Shown here in pieces: positions 5,688-6,650 of a stretch of DNA of 6,650 bases. The stretch spans positions 1 through 6,650 of the forward strand of contig CAMINA010000071.1 in the NCBI GenBank assembly GCA_946221825.1, written 5' to 3'. How positions within the stretch are numbered: the stretch's first letter is position 1; each line of letters opens with the position of its first letter. The notes under the pieces are model-generated. The model saw nothing but the letters and a program-made list of their open reading frames with translations. It was not told the DNA's origin and made no database searches. This stretch comes from an uncultured Nesterenkonia sp. (GTDB lineage Bacteria; Actinomycetota; Actinomycetes; Actinomycetales; Micrococcaceae). Made by a program: the position numbers and the translations under genes.

Positions 5688-6650
5688 ATGCCTTCGACTC
5701 GACCATCGGAGGCTGAACGACGCCTGCCGGCGCTGGGCCTGATCAACACCGGGCTGTGGCTCTTCTGCCTGGCCGTCGTCCTGGTGCCGCTGGGCACTGT
5801 CGCACTCGACGGGCTGGCCAGCGGGCGCCTCGGAGAGCTCGCCCAGCCGGAGGTCGCCACAGCCGCCTGGAACAGTCTGAGCTCTGCGGTGCTCTCCGGA
5901 GCCCTTGCTGTGCTGCTGGCCCTGGCGCTGGTGGTCGCCATCGAGCACACTCGGCTGCCCGGCCGCACCGCCCTGCGCATCCTGGCGCTGAGTCCGCTGC
6001 TGATCCCGCCTTTCATCGGTGCGATCAGTTGGATCGGCCTCTTCGGGCCCTCCGGGCTGGTCAACAGCGCCGCTGAAGAGCTCATCGGCCGACCGATCTG
6101 GACCATCTACGGCGGTGACGGCGTGATCCTGCTCTTGGCGCTGCACTCCTATCCGATCGCCTACCTGCTGCTGACTGCGGCTCTCAACCGGATACCTGCT
6201 GAGCTGGAGGAGGCTGCCCAAGCCGCCGGGGCCGGCTCCCGGCGCGCGCTGGTCCACATCACCCTGCCGCTGCTGCGTCCTGCCCTGGTGTCCTCCTTCA
6301 TCCTGGTCACGGTCTCGAACCTGGCCGACTTCGGCATCCCCGCGTTGGTGGGAGCACCCCAGCGATACGAGACGCTGGCGACCATCGCCTACCGCTTCGT
6401 CCGCTCGGGGACCGTGGAGAACCCCGTGGAGCTGGCGGCCTGCGTCGGCGTCGTGCTGCTGATCATGGTGGCGCTGGGCATGCTGCTGATCCGGCGCTCC
6501 TCCCGAACCCCCCTACTCCCTGGAGCCCTCTAGCTCTCGGCCTGGGCCGCTGGCGCTGAAGCGGCCCAGGCTCCTGGGCGGGGTCACCTGGGCGGCAGTT
6601 CTGGGAATCACCGCGCTGCCCTTGAGTGCTCTGATGATCCAGGCTCTGCT
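5688..6650 (+). pseudogene. ABC transporter permease (FbpB-like, two-domain type), frameshifted and cut by window end
   Basis: Inner-membrane permease of an FbpB/ThiP/PhnU-like importer. As written, 281 residues run from ATG 5688 to TAG 6531-6533, with six membrane segments (about residues 17-40, 60-86, 95-119, 143-166, 199-221, 247-268). The EAA loop that docks the ATPase is EEAAQAAGAG followed by ITLPLLRP (174-198), then the typical NLADFGIPALVG. Immediately after TM6, LLIRRSSRTP is followed by LLPGAL and stop. Dropping one C of the run 6508-6513 gives TPYSLEP and an open frame to the window end, including PLALKRPRLL and a new hydrophobic segment (WAAVLGITALPLSALMIQAL), matching the linker and first helix of the second permease domain in ~500-560-residue relatives. 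The start overlaps the binding-protein gene by 29 nt, suggesting translational coupling. The substrate is undetermined. The ATPase gene would be expected beyond the window. Confidence 0.85.
6508..6513 (+). other. Frameshift site (extra C in a C6 run) in the permease gene
   Basis: Six consecutive C. With five, the frame reads ACC CCC TAC TCC CTG GAG and stays open to the window end, with membrane-protein content and G/C-ending codons. With six, it stops at TAG 6531-6533. Confidence 0.8.

Larger units (their letters stand above)
4798..5716 (+). pseudogene. ABC transporter substrate-binding lipoprotein (FbpA/PhnS-like), frameshifted
   Basis: From the ATG at 4798 (AAGAGGG upstream, very short spacer) the product begins MTQTVRRRAAL, then a hydrophobic stretch and lipobox LLNAC with lipidation Cys24, so it would be a membrane-anchored extracellular binding protein. 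The frame reaches TGA at 4963-4965 after 55 residues. Removing one T at 4912-4913 restores ITLYTSEPQEKIDELL and a continuous frame to 5716, 305 residues in all. Without the repair, only a GTG-started 249-residue piece (4967-5716) lacking the signal is left. Recognisable family parts: GADVFLAAD, PASWQEL, the PEEGVPYIYQSIGIF region and NYLPVRED. Related proteins are usually about 330-350 residues; the segment between AEYD and TAPASW looks deleted (about 30-35 residues). Substrate is uncertain: iron, phosphonate or another oxyanion/sugar phosphate. The next gene is its likely permease. Family is firm; functional state is doubtful. Confidence 0.85.

Noticed and set aside
4904..6106. 400-codon open frame on the minus strand, longer than the sense fragments it faces
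   Set aside because: It is antisense to the binding protein and permease, where the sense strand shows clear family motifs. Its translation is low-complexity and resembles no family I know. Long antisense frames are routine in GC-rich genes with G/C third positions.

Overview
The window comes from a high-GC Gram-positive bacterium, almost certainly an actinobacterium. Codons end overwhelmingly in G or C, and opcA, which is found mainly in actinobacteria and cyanobacteria, sits in the gene order pgi-zwf-opcA-pgl. That order together with the protein flavour resembles Micrococcaceae-type genomes (Arthrobacter, Nesterenkonia, Kocuria). The family assignment is an inference; no rRNA or other marker gene is present.

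Region 1 (1-4683) is a compact same-strand carbon-metabolism operon. It holds the 3' part of pgi (glucose-6-phosphate isomerase, cut by the window edge), zwf (glucose-6-phosphate dehydrogenase), opcA (G6PDH assembly/activation protein) and pgl (6-phosphogluconolactonase). Gaps are 20, 13 and 52 nt, so co-transcription is likely. Together the enzymes place glucose-6-phosphate at the branch between glycolysis and the oxidative pentose phosphate pathway: Pgi exchanges it with fructose-6-phosphate, Zwf with OpcA oxidises it to 6-phosphogluconolactone with NADP reduction, and Pgl hydrolyses the lactone. All four reading frames are clean.

Region 2 (4684-4797) is a 114-nt intergenic stretch. It has no convincing intrinsic terminator. 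It does carry two adjacent 11-nt direct repeats with a GTTCACC-type core (4721-4742), a third related unit at 4688 in the same 11-nt register, and a weak -10-like hexamer just downstream. This resembles the PhoP/RegX3 (PHO box) operators of actinobacteria.

Region 3 (4798-6650) is the start of an ABC importer operon of the FbpA/FbpB (ferric iron, 2-aminoethylphosphonate, thiamine-like) type: a lipoprotein substrate-binding protein followed by a two-domain-type inner-membrane permease that runs off the window. Both genes are broken as written. The binding protein needs one base removed near 4912-4913 and appears to lack about 30-35 residues internally. The permease needs one base removed from a C6 run at 6508-6513. 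The four upstream genes show no such damage, so the transporter is either decaying or was affected by local sequence errors. The most interesting part of the window is the combination of a possible phosphate-type operator, a binding protein without the usual iron-binding Tyr pair, and repeated +1 lesions in one transporter. I saw no mobile element, CRISPR array, tRNA or rRNA.
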